This document shows, one piece after another, positions 36,964 to 37,770 of a DNA stretch of 37,770 nucleotides; the first letter of the stretch is position 1, and every line of letters begins with the position of its first letter. This DNA is from Leishmania donovani (lineage: Eukaryota > Euglenozoa > Kinetoplastea > Trypanosomatida > Trypanosomatidae), in contig NC_018234.1 in assembly GCF_000227135.1 (NCBI RefSeq), forward strand, positions 566,985 through 604,754, in the 5' to 3' direction. The notes under the pieces were generated by a model that was given only the letters and a program-made list of their open reading frames with translations, ran no database searches and was not told the DNA's origin. The translations under genes were made by a program, and so were the position numbers.

Positions 36964-37348
36964 CGCTTAGTTGCTGGCGAGCTGTGTATTTGGTGCGCAG
37001 CGGCAGTCGTTGCTGTGCGCAGCATGGACGCAGCGCTGAGGGAAATGGATGCGATGCGTGCTGCGTGACAGAGTGCTGCAGAGAAGGGAGTGCTCTGGGA
37101 ATGGTATGCGTGCGCACTGGCCTCTTCAAAGCGTGATGCGGGGCCCGAATGGTCGCCCTCCAAGAGCAACGCGTTGGCGCTGCCATGGTAGTGGTGGTTG
37201 CGCCTGCCAAAGTGGAGGCAGAGATGACTTAGCGCTTTTGCGCCGAGAAAGCGTGCGGAATGGACCTCTAGCGGGGTGGACTTCAGCGGGCAAAGGACAG
37301 CTGCAGGCTTTTCCTGATGTCTGTCCATTTCAGTGCCCTTCACGACCT
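36964..37348 (+). repeat. Subtelomeric repeat, unit 2
   Basis: 385-base version of the unit, beginning exactly after the gap. It includes the 22 bases missing from unit 1, bounded by the short direct repeat TGCGCAGC (about 36993 and 37015). Confidence 0.85.
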
Positions 37349-37743
37349 CCAGTACAGAGCCTCCTAGTTGAGGAGGCGCGGACTTGCCTCGCGTCCGCCC
37401 AGCGTTGATGCACTGTGTCCCATCGCGATGTGTCTGTAAAGATTCTGGTGGACCTGAGGACAGTGCACAGGATAGGAAGACGCGACGCTGCTTTGTAGTG
37501 GAAACGTCAGTGATGCCCCGCCTGTCGCGGATTACTGCTTTTCGCATACCTTTCGCTGCAGACGACTGACTTCGTCCCGGGTCACCTGACAGCAGCGAAG
37601 ACGGACAGGTAGGCATACGGAGACGACCCTCAACATCGCGCATCATCTGGGCGGATGGGGAAGGGTTTTTCTCTCCACTGATTCCTTGCACCGCGACACC
37701 CTCTCCAACAGGACGGGGGCGTGACGGTGTACTGGTGTACTGG
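37349..37743 (+). other. Telomere-associated sequence with octamer TGTACTGG
   Basis: 395-base unique segment between the repeat and the telomere. It opens with CCAGTACA (37349-37356) and ends with two tandem copies of the reverse complement TGTACTGG (37728-37735, 37736-37743) directly against the first TTAGGG. It occupies the position of the Leishmania conserved telomere-associated sequences; whether it contains their conserved boxes was not checked. Confidence 0.6.
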
Positions 37744-37770
37744 TTAGGGTTAGGGTTAGGGTTAGGGTTA
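37744..37770 (+). repeat. Telomere, (TTAGGG)n
   Basis: Four and a half perfect TTAGGG repeats at the window end, G-rich strand running 5' to 3' outward. This is the true right end of a chromosome, here cut short by assembly. Confidence 0.98.

Noticed and set aside
1..37770. tRNA, rRNA or snoRNA genes
   Set aside because: No cloverleaf boxes, rRNA cores or recognisable snoRNA clusters were seen by eye; a covariance-model scan would be needed to exclude small RNAs.

Overview
This is the right-hand end of a trypanosomatid chromosome, almost certainly from Leishmania. Every credible gene lies on the plus strand. The genes are intronless, GC-rich and separated by long CT-rich and CA-rich spacers with trans-splice acceptors close to the start codons. 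The window ends in TTAGGG telomere repeats and contains several copies of what looks like the SIDER2 retroposon. From memory, the gene order (front-end desaturase, RPN10, MsrA, amino-acid transporter at the end) recalls chromosome 7 of Leishmania. That placement was not checked.

Layout. 1-1332: a SIDER2 copy broken by an assembly gap. 1333-2586: front-end fatty-acid desaturase. 4143-5057: a protein that I propose is a divergent BCNT/Swc5 (SWR1 complex) homologue. 5730-6041: small basic hypothetical protein. 6581-6901: mitochondrial ATP synthase c subunit. 8246-9334: membrane-anchored coiled-coil protein resembling mitofilin/Mic60. 9663-10972: duplicated contig ends and a second SIDER2. 11730-12767: proteasome subunit RPN10. 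13977-14452: third SIDER2. 15017-16747: divergent Miro. 17596-18126: MsrA. 18531-19147: fourth SIDER2, with a gap. 21391-29019: a 2542-residue VPS13-type lipid-transfer protein with a six-repeat VAB domain. 29809-31284: AAAP-family amino-acid transporter, the last gene. 31285-37770: about 6.5 kb of gene-free subtelomere, with microsatellites, a composition change near 34.4 kb, a duplicated subtelomeric block around a gap, and the telomere.

How the genes relate. They would be transcribed as one polycistronic unit running towards the telomere, with control mostly after transcription. The SIDER2 copies sit in sense orientation in intergenic/3' UTR positions, where this family is known to destabilise mRNA. 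Four neighbours converge on mitochondrial membranes: ATP synthase c, the Mic60-like protein, Miro and VPS13. In animals Miro recruits VPS13D through the VAB domain, so the near-adjacency of Miro and a VAB-containing VPS13 is suggestive. Trypanosomatid gene order is, however, usually not functional.

Assembly quality is part of the story. Three of the five N gaps are flanked by sequence that occurs a second time nearby. At gaps 2 and 3 this looks like unmerged contig overlap, and at gap 1 like flanking sequence carried over from the second SIDER2 locus. True distances around 9.6-10.9 kb are therefore probably about 0.55 kb shorter than drawn.
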